Positions 10,787-21,579 of a DNA stretch of 64,000 nucleotides are shown piece after piece. The stretch is from NCBI RefSeq assembly GCF_022605725.1, contig NC_065558.1, forward strand, positions 1,302,001-1,366,000. The letters run 5' to 3'. The notes under the pieces were generated by a model, which saw only the letters and a program-made list of their open reading frames with translations, was not told where the DNA came from and made no database searches. Position numbers and translations under genes: made by a program. Positions within the stretch are counted from its first letter, which is position 1, and each line of letters opens with the position of its first letter. Origin of the DNA: Anthonomus grandis grandis. Its lineage: Eukaryota > Arthropoda > Insecta > Coleoptera > Curculionidae.

Positions 10787-11875
10787 ATGCCTTATTTATC
10801 CGAATCCCACAAGATTGAAATCTTAATGATGATTGGTTATGGAGACAGAAGTCGTACTCAGCTAGAGGTTGTCCACTTATTCAGGCAGAAATATCCAGAT
10901 TTGCCACCTATTAACCAAGGTACGGTTAGTAAAATCGAAAGCAGATTTCGAGAAGTTGGGCACGTGAGGGATGTTTCAAGACAAAGGTCTTCTAAAATCG
11001 ATGAAAACACCCAATTAAATGTATTGTTAGCGATGGAAGAAAATCCGGTAACTGCAGCCAGAAGAGTGGCTCGCGAAAACTCTATTCATCATAAATCTGT
11101 GCTAAAAATGTCAAAAAGTGCAAACAAACGACCTTATAAAATGCAACCCGTTCAAGAGTTATTGGAAGACGATCCAGATCGCAGAGTTCAGTTCTGTGAA
11201 TTAATGATGAAGGCCATTGACGAAAATCGCATATCTTCGGAGTGGATCCTTTTTTCTGATGAGGCTACATTCACCCTAAATGGCCATGTTAATAAGCAGA
11301 ACTGTCGCTACTGGTCTGACGAGAACCCACACTGGGTAAGGGAAACTAATACACAATATCCCCAGAAAACTAATGTTTGGGCTGGCATAATTGGCAGGCA
11401 AGTTATAGGGCCCATATTCTTTAATGATACTTTAACTGGGGAAAGATATCTAGAATTTCTTGAACATGAACTAGTTCCAGTCTTACTTGTCTTATATCCG
11501 AGTCAGTTCGATCCAGATTTGTATGATGAAAGAATCTGGATGCAACAAGATGGTGCTCCCCCACATTATGACCGTAATGTACGCCAGTATTTAGATGACA
11601 ATTTTCCAAAGAGATGGATTGGTAGAAGGGGTGCAATCGAGTGGCCGGCACGTTCTCCCGATCTCACCCCACTTGATTTTTTTCTGTGGGGACATTTGAA
11701 AAGTCAAATTTATATTAGCAAACCAAGAAACCTAGACGAACTCCAAGAACGTATTAGGCAAGAAATCCGACAAATATCTTCAGAAGTGTTAGAAAATGCC
11801 AGAAACGAATTTTATTATCGTCTTGGGCTTTGCCAACAAGTAAATGGTGCTCATTTTGAGCATCTTATACATTAA
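10787..11875 (+). CDS. Mariner-type DD41D transposase, intact
   Basis: The 362-residue protein would cut and paste its own element in the nucleus. An N-terminal helix-turn-helix region (about residues 1-65, beginning MPYLSESHKIEILMMIGYGD) precedes a DDE domain. The catalytic carboxylates appear to be D158 (FSDEATF), D255 (MQQDGAPPH) and D297 (TPLDFFLWG). There are 41 residues between the second and third, so the motif reads DD41D, in contrast to DD34D in classical mariner and DD34E in Tc1. The SPDLTPLDFF block is typical of the IS630-Tc1-mariner superfamily. There are no internal stops or frameshifts, and the length is normal for the family. The first ATG follows GAAAAA and lies about 135 bases inside the left repeat. 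Activity is inferred from integrity only. Confidence 0.93.
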   Translation: MPYLSESHKIEILMMIGYGDRSRTQLEVVHLFRQKYPDLPPINQGTVSKIESRFREVGHVRDVSRQRSSKIDENTQLNVLLAMEENPVTAARRVARENSIHHKSVLKMSKSANKRPYKMQPVQELLEDDPDRRVQFCELMMKAIDENRISSEWILFSDEATFTLNGHVNKQNCRYWSDENPHWVRETNTQYPQKTNVWAGIIGRQVIGPIFFNDTLTGERYLEFLEHELVPVLLVLYPSQFDPDLYDERIWMQQDGAPPHYDRNVRQYLDDNFPKRWIGRRGAIEWPARSPDLTPLDFFLWGHLKSQIYISKPRNLDELQERIRQEIRQISSEVLENARNEFYYRLGLCQQVNGAHFEHLIH

Positions 11876-12178
11876 ACGCAACTTTTAATAATTTAATGGT
11901 TTTTTTTTTGTATTTCTCCTTTAGATAATCACAAAAGTAAATAGGGCAATTTAATCAGGAAAAAGGGCTCTTTTCAATGAGAGTTTAAAAAAAGTGGCTT
12001 TCCATTTGAAAAAAAAAGATGGGGTTAATTTGGACCCACCCTTGTAGGTGAAAAAATACAAAAACTATCTTGAAAACTGAAAAAAAATAAACAAAAATCG
12101 ACGGGTCTCAGGAATTTTGCGAGATAAATTTTGATTAGTTTTAACTGAATTTATTCCAGTTAAAGTCACCACACTGTA
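11876..12178 (-). repeat. Right terminal inverted repeat of the mariner element
   Basis: Begins immediately after the transposase stop codon and mirrors the left arm, ending in CCACACTGTA before a TA target copy. Any polyadenylation signal of the transposase must lie inside this arm. Confidence 0.85.
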
Positions 12179-12180
12179 TA

Positions 12181-13300
12181 TGAGCTATAGAAACATTATT
12201 CCAAAGAGCACTACTACAATTAGAATAGGTATAACTATAAAAAAAAATTATAATAAAAGCAAGGGCTGTAACAATAGTATTGTAGATTTGGTCATCTCCA
12301 ATTAATCTGCCTGGATTTCCTTATTCAGTTATACATAATATATTCAGCAGATAATACATTTATACATTATAAAATAACAACTACTTAATGCTAAAAATGC
12401 CCAATGCACAATGTGGTATTTTAAAAGTACTGTGTGTGCATTTTCTCTCTATCCAAATTAATTAATTAAAATTAAAATAATTTTTGAAAAAAATAATATA
12501 TAAGCAAACATGATTCAAAAAAAAATAGAATTAAATTAAATTAAATAAAGGGAAAGAAAGGAAAAAGCAGGAAGAAGAAGAAACAGTACTATAACAATAT
12601 AATATAATAATATACTTATATGTGAATCATACTAACCAAGTGACGTTATCATCTAATAACCAGTCGTGGATTCTACGCTTAATTTTGAATAAAATACATT
12701 ATGTATGCTTAGAATGGAGTGACTTTCTAAGGTCTTTAAGAGCTAGAAAAATTATTTTAAAAATTAGCAACTCTAGAAGAAATTACGTTTAATATCTGCC
12801 ATGCCGGAAGAGTATTTCCAAAAAACCCAAGAAACCTGAACAATCATAAATCCTCATCAAACATTTTGAACCTTGAAAGAAGTGTTTTGGGAAATATATT
12901 TTGAAAAATACCTTCAAAAATGCCTCGAATGTATAAATAAAAGCTAAAAAATATACGAAATAATATGCAAATGTACCAGAAGTTAGATGCATAACAATCT
13001 TACTTTGCCACAAAATTTCAAGCACCTTCATTTTATAGATTATTTAGGAGCAAAATTTTATAACCTAATTTCCTCTGATATTAAGAATATAAGAAATTAG
13101 GAAGTGTTCAATAGGAATTTTAATTTCTAATTTGCTTTTCTTTTCTACATTATTTTGAATGTCTCGTAATTTTATTATAATTATTATTATTTTAATTTTA
13201 AGATTGAAGATTTTTTTAAAATAATATATTTATATATAGGCATACACAAGTATTACTTTACGTTATTATTTTATACTTTTATATAAATAAATTGTTCAAA
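12181..13300. other. Gene-free AT-rich spacer
   Basis: A purine-rich stretch (12540-12590, 'gggaaagaaaggaaaaagc') and an ATTAAATTAAATTAAA run are the only notable composition features. A CTGCCTGGATTTCC motif lies near 12307. No gene is seen. Confidence 0.5.
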
Positions 13301-13304
13301 AATC

Positions 13305-14285
13305 GTTTGCAGCTTTCAAACTCTTATACAGTAATAGAGATATTCTTAATCTAAGTCTTAAACGCAGTCTATGTGAGGCCATGGTGCTCTCTCATTTTAA
13401 CTACTGTGATTATGTTTACGGTTTTTGCTTAGATAATGATTGTAAAATGCGCATACAAAAAATTCAAAATGCCTGTATCAGATTGGTTTATGGCTTACGT
13501 AAGTATGATCATATTTAGTAATATTTAAAAAAAATTAACTGGCTTAAAATGGACAATCGTAGAAACTTTCACTTTTCCACTGATTTTTGATAAAAATCAT
13601 TAGCAGCCTAAAGGCACCTGCCCCCGTGTACAGCCTAAAGACCCTGTACACGGGGTAAATGTTAGAGCTAGAAATAAGTTAACCATGCCGGTCCATAGGA
13701 GTGCTATGTTTCAGCAATCGTTTTCTTACAATGCTCTTCAATGCTACAATAAAATACCTGCAGAATTTGTTGACCTTCGTGCAGATAAATTTAAGAGGAA
13801 ATATAAAATTGTTCTTATAAATATTCAAAACAATTCTCTTACTGTTTATCAAATGTACTGTTTTTTATTAAAGAAGAAAACTTTTTTTGTGTTACATTAT
13901 AAATGGGAATCTTTCTTTACATATAACATGTTGTTATAATGTTGGTTTATATACTTCGAATATACCCTGCGACAGGTTTAGGTACTTAATCTTATATTCT
14001 TTATATTTTTTATGTCTGTTAGTTATTATATGTTTATGTTTAGGAGTTATTCATTTTTATTCTATGCGTGTTTTAGTTATAATTTTTTTTTTGTAGTAAT
14101 TTGTATCTATTATTATATAAATATTAGTATTTAGTATATGTAGGTTATAAGTTACTTTATTTGAATATGTATTGCTTTCAAATTAATCAGTTTTTTAGGC
14201 TTCACCAGCGCTTTTCGTACAAGGGAAATATTGTAATGATTTGAAAATGTAATTGTATTTATAAAAATATAAATTTTTATTGTTT
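13305..14285 (+). mobile_element. Decayed non-LTR retrotransposon, 3' end
   Basis: Bases 13320-13518 translate to a typical C-terminal segment of LINE reverse transcriptase (VLSHFNYCDYVYG ... IQKIQNACIRLVYGLR) and end in stops. After a damaged stretch, bases 13655-13850 continue as NVRARNKL, then VHRSAMFQQSFSYNALQCYN and KIPAEFVDL, the usual end of Jockey-like ORF2 proteins. A T-rich 3' untranslated region follows, with 'cttcaccagcgcttttcgtacaaggg' near 14200 and an A-rich end near 14275. The element is truncated at its 5' side and has several frame breaks, so it is inactive. The clade (Jockey-like) is inferred. Confidence 0.8.
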
Positions 14286-16009
14286 TAAATTTCTGAAAGA
14301 AATTAAAAATTATTTCAAAAAACTGAAATTTGAAACTCAAAATTCCTATAAGAAATATTTTTTTTTATCGCGGAAATTAAAAGATAATTATATTTAAATC
14401 CCAAAAAATATGAAAATTTTCAAATTCCTGAAAGACTGGATAAGAAAATTATTCCAAAAATCTTTCATTTAAAATTCCTAAAGGGGATTTATATCGAAAA
14501 CCTGGAAGATTTTTTTTCAATATCCTGGAAAGTATGTGTTCAAAAAATGCCACGATAATAAAAGGAATTAAAAAAATCCCGGAACACATAAGAGATATAA
14601 AGGCAATTTATTTAAAATTCCCGAAAAAAATAAAAAAAATCAAAAACATGTCAATTAAGTCAGGAAGAATAGAAAAATTCTAGGATGATCAGAAAATGAG
14701 TTCAAACCCTGGAAAAACTTTATTTCAAATTTATTCATTCATTCAACACATAATTTCATTAAAATATTTTTTCTCGAACTCTTGCAATGACATACAAAAA
14801 ACGTGCATACCAAAAAAAAACCCTAAAGCAAAAATCGCCTTTTCCCACAAACGTTAATTCATTAATAAACGCTCCAGCTCCGAAATTAGAAACTCATAAA
14901 CCGGATTTAATTGGACGATTTGCGTGCGTTTAAGACGTTTACTGCCCCACAGTGACAATCCGTCTCAAAATACGACAACAAACTCTGGATCCTCTAAATT
15001 TTAACTTAATTTGAGTTTATGGATTCGTGAACGGCTTTTGATCGGGTCGTCCGCACACGCACGGTCGCTCCTGTTTTTTTCAATGTGAGGTAAAGAACAT
15101 CGTTAATTATTAAGAAAATTTAATATGTTTATTTTCTGCATTCATTTCGTGTCACTTTTCTCATCATTTCCAAGCTTTTGAAGGCGTTTTTTTAAGATAT
15201 TTAAGGTTTCAGATTTAAAGTGAACGTGTTTTGAATAAAAATGATCAATTTCTTTCAAATAATTGTAGTAATTGGAAATTGCAGTTTGGAATAATTATGA
15301 TTTTTAATACGATTGGCAAGAAATATTGAAGAATTAATCTATGGGAAGAGTGTATGAATAACCTTAAATAAATACTATTATATAAACAAATTTATTACAA
15401 GAATAATTGTTTTTTAGCACAAAGAACTAGGAGATCCGGTAATAATCATAATAAAGTGATTGAAAGGCGACACTAATAAAAAGCCTGGAATAAAATAACA
15501 AATTTCTTTTCAAACAATCACATTTGGAGTTGTAGAAGTAGAATTTGAAAGCATTTCTTCTTTTAAGTACCTGGAATAATTGTGATTTGTAGTTTTTCTT
15601 TCCTGCCATTTCGAGTTTCTTGTATTATACCTAAGCCGACTGCCTAAAAAAACTGAATTTTTCCAAGAAGCGATTTTTTCCTTCCAGGAATCCTGGGCGC
15701 CGCAATATTCCGTAAGTTTCAATTCTTGTTTCCAGAAGAACTTTTTTTTTAAATCGATTTTTTATTAATATCTCATAAACGCATTTACCGAATTTGTTAA
15801 AATCTTTACATTTTCTTAGTCACTTTATAAGGTATCTTTTGGAATTCTCACATTAGGGCCTAGAAATTTCAGGGGCGTGCCCACGGGCTAAGTCGGATGA
15901 TTTTTTGTAAAAAAAATATCGCCCGGTACATTTTTTGTATGTATGATATTTCTTTTAAATAAAGCATCTAAAAATGAAACTTTTTTGCGTATAACATAGA
16001 ATTTTTTGT
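14286..16009. other. Gene-free spacer with CCTGG-type fragments
   Basis: Bases 14300-14720 are an A-rich run of degenerate units around 'ttcctgaaag', 'cctaaagggg' and 'cctggaag'. Further CCTGGAATAA or CTTCCAGGAA motifs lie near 15482, 15567 and 15684. A slightly GC-richer stretch (14870-15080) has no open reading frame or splice pair that I can defend. Confidence 0.5.
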
Positions 16010-17660
16010 TTTGTTTAGAAATAAATAATTAAAAATCATATCTCAGCACGTCTCGGGCCTCCATAAAAAAAAGAAAATGCTTTAAAATTAACTGACAAAT
16101 TACCAGCATGTTTATTATTTAACAACTAAGAAAAAACCTTAAATACATTTTTTTTGCAAAACGCATACTTGACCGAAAACAAAAATTAATAAGATGCTAT
16201 TTTTGATGTTTAAATTGTAATGCAATGGCGTCGCAAATGGTTACCTATTTAAAATTTATTTGTTGTTTGTGTACGCCACCATTTTTTTTGTGCGAGATAT
16301 TTGTACAAATTTAAGCAATTAAAAATACGATCGCTTAATTTTTGTGAAAAATAATAAAAACTTACTTTAGTTTTAAATATCATCAAAATTTTATTAAATC
16401 AAATGCTCGAAATGAGAACCACGACTGTCAATACAAGCACGCAATCTTCTTCCCATCGACTGGCGCACACGTTCGAAAATTCCTGGTGTGTTGCGTATGA
16501 CATTAGAAGAGTTTACAATCCGGTTTCTCAAATCGTTTTCATACACAACTGGCGTCGCATAAACAAGCGATTTCAGATATCCCCAAAAGAAATAGTCCAG
16601 AGGATTCAGGTCTGGAGATCGTGCTGACCATAGCTGAGGTCCTTCCTGACCTATCCATTGCTGAGCAAACGTATCATTTAGATAGTTTCGAGCGACAAGA
16701 CTAAAATGAGCAGGTGCAACGTCGTGCATAAACCACATGGTATTTCTTGTTGCTAGTGGTACGTCTTCTAATAAATCTGGCAATATTTCTTCTAAAAATT
16801 GTCTGTAAGTACACCATTCAGCCTAGGAGGGAAAAAGTGCGGTCCGATAAGATGATCACCGATAATTTCGGCCCAAACATTCACGGAAAATTGCTGTTGA
16901 AATCCACCTTCTCCAACCAATGGCATGGGGATTTTCAAAGTCCCAAAGATGGTTATTATGGAAGTTTCTGATGGCTTTCCGTGAAAAAGAGGCCTCATCT
17001 GTGAAATAAATTTCATGGATTCTGGGCAGTTTTTTGAAGAAACCACTGGCAAAACTCTAATCGTGCAGGAAAATCTGTTGGCAACAGTGCTTGCACCAGC
17101 TGAATGTGGAATGGATAAAGTAAATTTGTGTACAAAACCCTCCAAACACTTTCGTGGCTGATGTTAAACTGTAACGATAATCTTCGCGTGCTACTTGACG
17201 GATCGTCTTCCACTGCTTGCAGAATTGCTTCCTCTAGTTGTGGCGTCATTATTACCCTTGGTCTACCAACGCGCTTAGCATGAGCATTGACAGATCCAGT
17301 CTCACACAGACCGGCATGGAGTCTTATGAAAGTTCTTTCTGCTGCAATTGGTCTATCGGAAAAGCGTTCATGATATGCACCATTTCCATCTGCAAGGCCA
17401 TAAATAAAATGCATTTGTGCTAACTCGGCGTTATTCATAGTTGTTATCTACACAGTAAAACACATTCAACTAACAGTACCCAGTACCTGGTAAATGTTAA
17501 TGTAAGACATAGGAATGTTCTTATCAGAGAAATGTTTATACATACCTGCATAAATATGTAGTATTCCCAATAAAATCAATTTTGAAGCATTTTAGGTTTC
17601 TTTTATGAAGGCCCGAGACGTGCTAAAATATGATTTTTAAAATTTATTTCTAAACGAAGC
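16010..17660 (-). mobile_element. Second mariner-type element (DD41D), inactive
   Basis: Inverted repeats flank a broken transposase. The left arm (about 16013-16090) reads 'tttagaaataaa', 'aaaaatcatat', 'cagcacgtctcgggcc'; the right arm (about 17585-17657) carries the reverse complement. The arms are about 75 bp, far shorter than in the 10.3 kb element, and differ in sequence. The outermost limits are uncertain, because similarity fades over about 15 bases. Confidence 0.8.
16394..17438 (-). pseudogene. Frameshifted DD41D transposase
   Basis: Three pieces in different frames rebuild one transposase of about 345 residues. The N-terminal piece (17438 to about 17013, MNNAELAQMHFIYGLADGNG) has the helix-turn-helix part. 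The first catalytic aspartate sits in FTDEASF near 16,997, reached only after a frame change. A further change near 16,920 leads into VWAEIIGDHLIGPHFF. Another near 16,800 leads into the C-terminal piece with the second aspartate (FMHDVAPAH) and third (NPLDYFFWG), 41 residues apart. At least three frameshifts make it non-functional. It belongs to the same broad group as the intact transposase at 10.8 kb but is only distantly similar. Confidence 0.85.
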
Positions 17661-17791
17661 AAGATACGAAAAAAACAACAGAACGTAAACAAATAAAATA
17701 AAAAATAAACAATAATAATAAATAGAGGGTTTCTTGACACGGAATCAAACCCTGGGGCGTATATCTAATACCAATTTTAACCTTTTATCTC

Positions 17792-17830
17792 CTGATGATG
17801 GACACCACTGTGTCCGAAACATGTCGCGAC
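17792..17830 (+). ncRNA. Hammerhead-like ribozyme motif
   Basis: CTGATGA (17792-17798) is followed by T, a perfect 6 bp stem with 4 nt loop (GGACAC CACT GTGTCC), GAAAC (17816-17820) and a very short stem III ending in GTC at 17825. Both conserved boxes are exact. The unpaired T before stem II is shared with the copies at 8030 and 3281. Stem I pairing with flanking sequence is weak, so self-cleavage is uncertain. A B-box-like string (GGTTTGATTCC, minus strand, about 17740) lies just upstream. Very short stem III is typical of retroelement-borne animal hammerheads. Confidence 0.45.
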
Positions 17831-18028
17831 TTTTAAATAACAAAATGTTTAATAAATAAGACTGCATCATTTTACTTTAGAAACTCAACTAATTAAAAAA
17901 AATAACACTCAGTTAAGTTTTATAACCAAATAATTAATTTTATTCAATGTGATTTTAATTGTAGAAAATTGGTTCAATAAATTTTAATTTAATGATTTTT
18001 AGTCGTTTTTTATATATCTTTTAGAGTC

Positions 18029-18066
18029 TTGAGGATGGACTCGTAGAGATCGAAACTTCGACGAAA
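18029..18066 (+). ncRNA. Weak hammerhead-like motif
   Basis: TTGAGGAT, a short imperfect stem (CTC GTA GAG) and CGAAAC occur in the right order and spacing, about 240 bases after the better copy. The first box departs from CTGANGA, so this is at best a decayed copy. Confidence 0.2.
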
Positions 18067-18119
18067 TATATAATTATGTAATTTTTTTGACCTATATATT
18101 TGTTTGGCCTATATGAATA

Positions 18120-18740
18120 ATTTACATTATTTTGAATGCCTGTAATAAATGAAAAATTATTTTACCTGGAAGGCAAAACTACCTTCATAAATTTGGAAAA
18201 TTGCCATAAAACTCTGGAAAACAAGTGAAAAAACATTAAAACCACTTAGAAAAAATATTTTCAATAATAAAAGACAGAAAAAATTAATTCAGAAACTTTA
18301 TATGCATTCATTAGACAACGTAACTTTGAAGACCTGAGATTAGAAAGGGATCTAGAAAAGTCTCTGGAAATAATTTAAAAACTACGTCAAATGTCTGGAA
18401 TAGATTAAAAAATTATGTACAGTGCCTCAAAATATAACAATCTAAAAGGAATAAATAAAAAAATAATCTCCTAATCCCTGAAAGACTTTTTAAAAAAATA
18501 AGGATAAAAATGGCTCTAAAAAATTAAATTTTTGGAATACTTAAAAAAAATATCCTAAATGCCTGGAAAATATTTAAAATTACTTGAACCCATTGGAATA
18601 CAAAAATATTCTCTCAAGTGAAAATCTTTTGTTCCAGGCATCCTGGAAATTTTTATTAATAATTTTCTTATTAAATAATTTTTTTAAATTTAAGCAAATA
18701 TTTTAGATTTTTATAAGGTAATCTGGCATAAAGTTTTTTC
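18120..18740. other. Gene-free degenerate CCTGG-type repeat stretch
   Basis: A-rich units with 'ctggaaa', 'cctggaaaat', 'gcctcaaaatata' and GTTCCAGGCATCCTGG recur at irregular spacing. Bases 18350-18470 match 5985-6130. No gene is seen. Confidence 0.5.
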
Positions 18741-18750
18741 TTATCTATAT

Positions 18751-19468
18751 ACAGGGTGTTCCTTTAAGAAAAAAAGTTCCCATGAACATATGTCCTAAAC
18801 GTCTCAACTTTTGAGATAGAGGGTGTTAAAGTTTAAAAAAAAAATCAATTCTTTAATAATAACTTAAACAATATTGTAGATATTTTTATGAAATTTGATA
18901 CATATATTCAATGCATCAAGACGCATTTTTTCATGTGCCAAAAAAAATTATTTTCTTTGCCAGTGGCGTCCCTACAGGTCTTCTATTGAATATTTTTAGT
19001 GAAAAAAATACTACGCCACTGCTTTTTCTTCAAATAAAAATATTTTTTAAAATCCTCAATCAATTTTTAGCAAATGTGATTTTTTGGTTTTTTTTTTGTC
19101 CGACTTATGGTTTTCGCTTAAAAAAATAAAAATAATTTTACTTCTCTAAAAATCTGATGCGGTGTGAAAATGTTTGTTTGTCGATTAGTATGTTTTTCAC
19201 AAAAAATATTCAATAGAAGGCCCGTAGGGACGCCACTGGCAGAGAAAATATTTCCTTTTGCACATCAAAAAATGCGTCTTGATGCATAGAATAAATGTAC
19301 CAAATTTCATAAAAATGTCTACAATATTGTTTAAGTTATTATTAAAAAACTTTGAAAACTTTATGTTTCTCAAAAGTTAAGACATATGTTCATAGGAACT
19401 TTTTTTTCTTAAAATGGATCTGGGAATTACCCCCTTAAATATTAGCAAGTCGTTAAGGAACACCCTGT
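18751..19468. mobile_element. Fold-back element 1 (ACAGGGTGTTCC ends)
   Basis: The ends are inverted (ACAGGGTGTTCC ... GGAACACCCTGT) and flanked by TATA-like bases. The arms run about 270 bases each (18751-19020 and 19195-19468). They share 'ttcccatgaacatatgtc', 'acaatattg', 'gcatcaagacgcatttttt' and 'ccagtggcgtcc' in inverted order. The loop of about 170 bases has no coding capacity, so it is a non-autonomous hairpin-type element. The superfamily cannot be assigned from the ends alone. Confidence 0.8.
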
Positions 19469-19472
19469 ATAT

Positions 19473-20081
19473 ACAGGGTGGTCCAGTTTAAACGTCATTA
19501 ATTTTAGTACGTGATAAAGAATTTAAAAAGAAATAGACTTTTATTATAAAATGTTTTTCAGAAATGTTTAATAACAAAGATACAGGGTGTTAAAGTTAAG
19601 AATATTTATTTGTTTATCATGTTTTTCTTTTCTTTTTTCAAAGTTTTTGCAGCATTTTAACTGGCGTTTCTGTACAATTAAACTAAGATATTTTAAAAAC
19701 AGTGCTTTAAATCATAATTTTGCAAGAGTAACTTTTTTCCAAATTAAATGGAACCTATCAATTGACAATTCTTATCACCTCGCAGATTCGAGGCAAAAAA
19801 GGACCAAGTTCCTCCGTATGTTACGCCACTGGTAAATTTTTAAAAAATTGGCTTCATCAGTAATTGACGATCCACTACAACAATCTGCAGGCAAAATTTT
19901 ATTAAAATTGAGCCAGTAATTTAAAAGTTATGATAAATAAACAAATAATTATTCTTAACTTTAACACCCTATATCTTTGTTATTAAACACTGCTGAGAAA
20001 AATTTTATAATAAAAGTCTATTTTTTTTTAAATTCTATATCACGTATTAAAATTAATGACGTTTAAACTGGACCACCCTGT
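19473..20081. mobile_element. Fold-back element 2 (ACAGGGTGGTCC ends)
   Basis: The ends are inverted (ACAGGGTGGTCCAGTTTAAA ... ACTGGACCACCCTGT). Arms of about 150 bases (19473-19622 and 19930-20081) share 'cgtcattaattttagtacg', 'agacttttattataaa', 'aacaaagata' and 'ttaactttaacaccc'. Only four bases (ATAT) separate it from element 1, making a palindromic junction. An internal ACAGGGTGTTAAAG copy suggests kinship with element 1. No protein is encoded. Confidence 0.8.
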
Positions 20082-20090
20082 ATATACATA

Positions 20091-21574
20091 CAGTGCCGGC
20101 CAAAAGTGGAGAAATTTTTAATATTTTTATTTTTTTCTTATTAAAACTAATTCGAAGTAATTGTAAATAATGTTTATGGTTATATCTAGTAGTGACGAAA
20201 ATAATTAGAAAAAAAATTGAAAACAAATAATTTATTACAAAATATGCAAACAAAATTTATTTTCTCTAAGGACATAATTATGTTATAATACAAAATGTGG
20301 ATAAAAGCACACTAATACTTTGTGGCATAACCGTTATTCTTCACAACTTCACTACACCGTCTTGGTGAAGATTGTGATTCAAGAAGATTGTGTATAATAT
20401 CTCCGGAAATTTCACTCCATGCTTCTTTTAGGACTTATTCGGATTTTTTTGTCGAACTTTTTTGTCTAGGTGCTCCCACAAGTTCTCGATGGGATTTAAA
20501 TCTGGACTTTGAGCTGGCCACGTCAGAACTTGAATTTGTTGAGAGGTTAGGAAATTTTTAACAATTTTAGAAGTGTGCTTGGGGTCGTTATCATGCTGGA
20601 ATTTCCAAATTAACGGCAAATTATCCTCTGCGTAGGGAAGCATATTATTCCTTAAGATATTTAGATAATATTGGCTATTCATGATCTCATCTATTCTCAC
20701 CAGTGGACCAACGCCATGCCCGGAAAAATATCCCCACACCAACACATTACCGCCTCCATGTTTGATTGTGGGAATAGTGTACTTTGGGTTGAATTTTTCA
20801 TTCTCGGGACGTCTAACCCATCTCATACCATCTGACCCAAATAAATTGAACTTACTTTTATCTGACCATAAAACGTTTTTTCATTGATTATAGGTCCTAT
20901 GTAAGTGTTCTTTTGCGAATCTTAAACGAATTTGTCTATTTTTCGTTGAAATGAAAGGTTTTTTACCGGTCTCCTGGCTTTTAAGTTGGCGTCACATAAA
21001 CGTCTTCGAATAGATCGAACTGAAAGGGAAATGCTGGGATATGCCTTTTTTATATCTTCGGCGAAGAAAAACAAATTTCTTATAGAACATCGTCTAATTA
21101 GCTTGTCAGTTGCAAATGTCGTTTTTTTGGGTCTACCTGGCTTAGAGATGCTGGCAGTAGTGCCTCTAGTTTGCCACAATTTGATTTGTTTACAAATGAC
21201 ACTTTTATGAAGATCAAGTTCTCTAGCGATTGTTACTTGTTTCGCTCCCGCATTGTGCTTCTCAATTATAAGTTTTTTTATTTGTTCAGATAAATTTATA
21301 CCTCGAGGCATTTTAATACTAAATAGGCTTCTTCACAATCGAAAACGAACTGCTTCAAGCGAGACCTATTTAATTTAAAATATTTAATACAAAAAGTTTC
21401 TCTATTTATGTCCTCAAGTAAAAAAAACATTGTTTACTACTTACAACTGTTTTGGTATGAATTTATGGCTTAGGCTAAGATAAACATTTTATAATACATG
21501 GTGTCACAAAAATGTTGAATAGATTATTAAATTAGAAAATAAATTAAAAGTTTCTCTACTTTTGGCCGGCACTG
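20091..21574 (-). mobile_element. Tc1-like element (DD34E), inactive
   Basis: The terminal inverted repeats are CAGTGCCGGCCAAAAGT at the left and its reverse complement at the right, with TA target copies at 20089-20090 and 21575-21576. The element is 1484 bp, a normal size for Tc1. It starts only nine bases after fold-back element 2. Its transposase is broken. Confidence 0.92.
20312..21311 (-). pseudogene. Broken Tc1 transposase (DD34E)
   Basis: The N-terminal part (MPRGINLSEQIKKLIIEKHN, with a paired-type helix-turn-helix and a GRPKKTT hook) runs to a frameshift in an A-run near 20,940. The reading then continues to an in-frame TGA where the family has W before K-V-L-W-S-D. The first catalytic D remains but the following E is K. 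The C-terminal part holds GGGNVLVWGYFS, the second D (FQHDNDPKHT) and E (SPDLNPIENLWE), with 34 residues between them. Another slip in a T-run near 20,450 breaks the tail, which would end NNGYATKY. At least two frameshifts and one stop make it non-functional. Confidence 0.9.
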
Positions 21575-21579
21575 TATAT

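Larger units (their letters stand above)
10322..12178 (+). mobile_element. Complete mariner-type element with long inverted repeats
   Basis: The element is bounded by TA on both sides (10320-10321 and 12179-12180), the target duplication typical of Tc1/mariner. Its ends are inverted (AACAGTGTGGTGACTT ... AGTCACCACACTGTA). The inverted repeats are unusually long, about 10322-10651 and 11876-12178. The left arm has about 14 extra bases near its outer end, from a local duplication of 'gtgtagtgacta'. The right arm starts directly after the transposase stop codon. Arms and transposase are nearly undamaged, which suggests a recent insertion. Confidence 0.9.

Noticed and set aside
13685..14096. Overlapping open frames as independent small genes
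   Set aside because: The first is the C-terminus of a decayed LINE ORF2 and the second lies in its T-rich 3' untranslated region.
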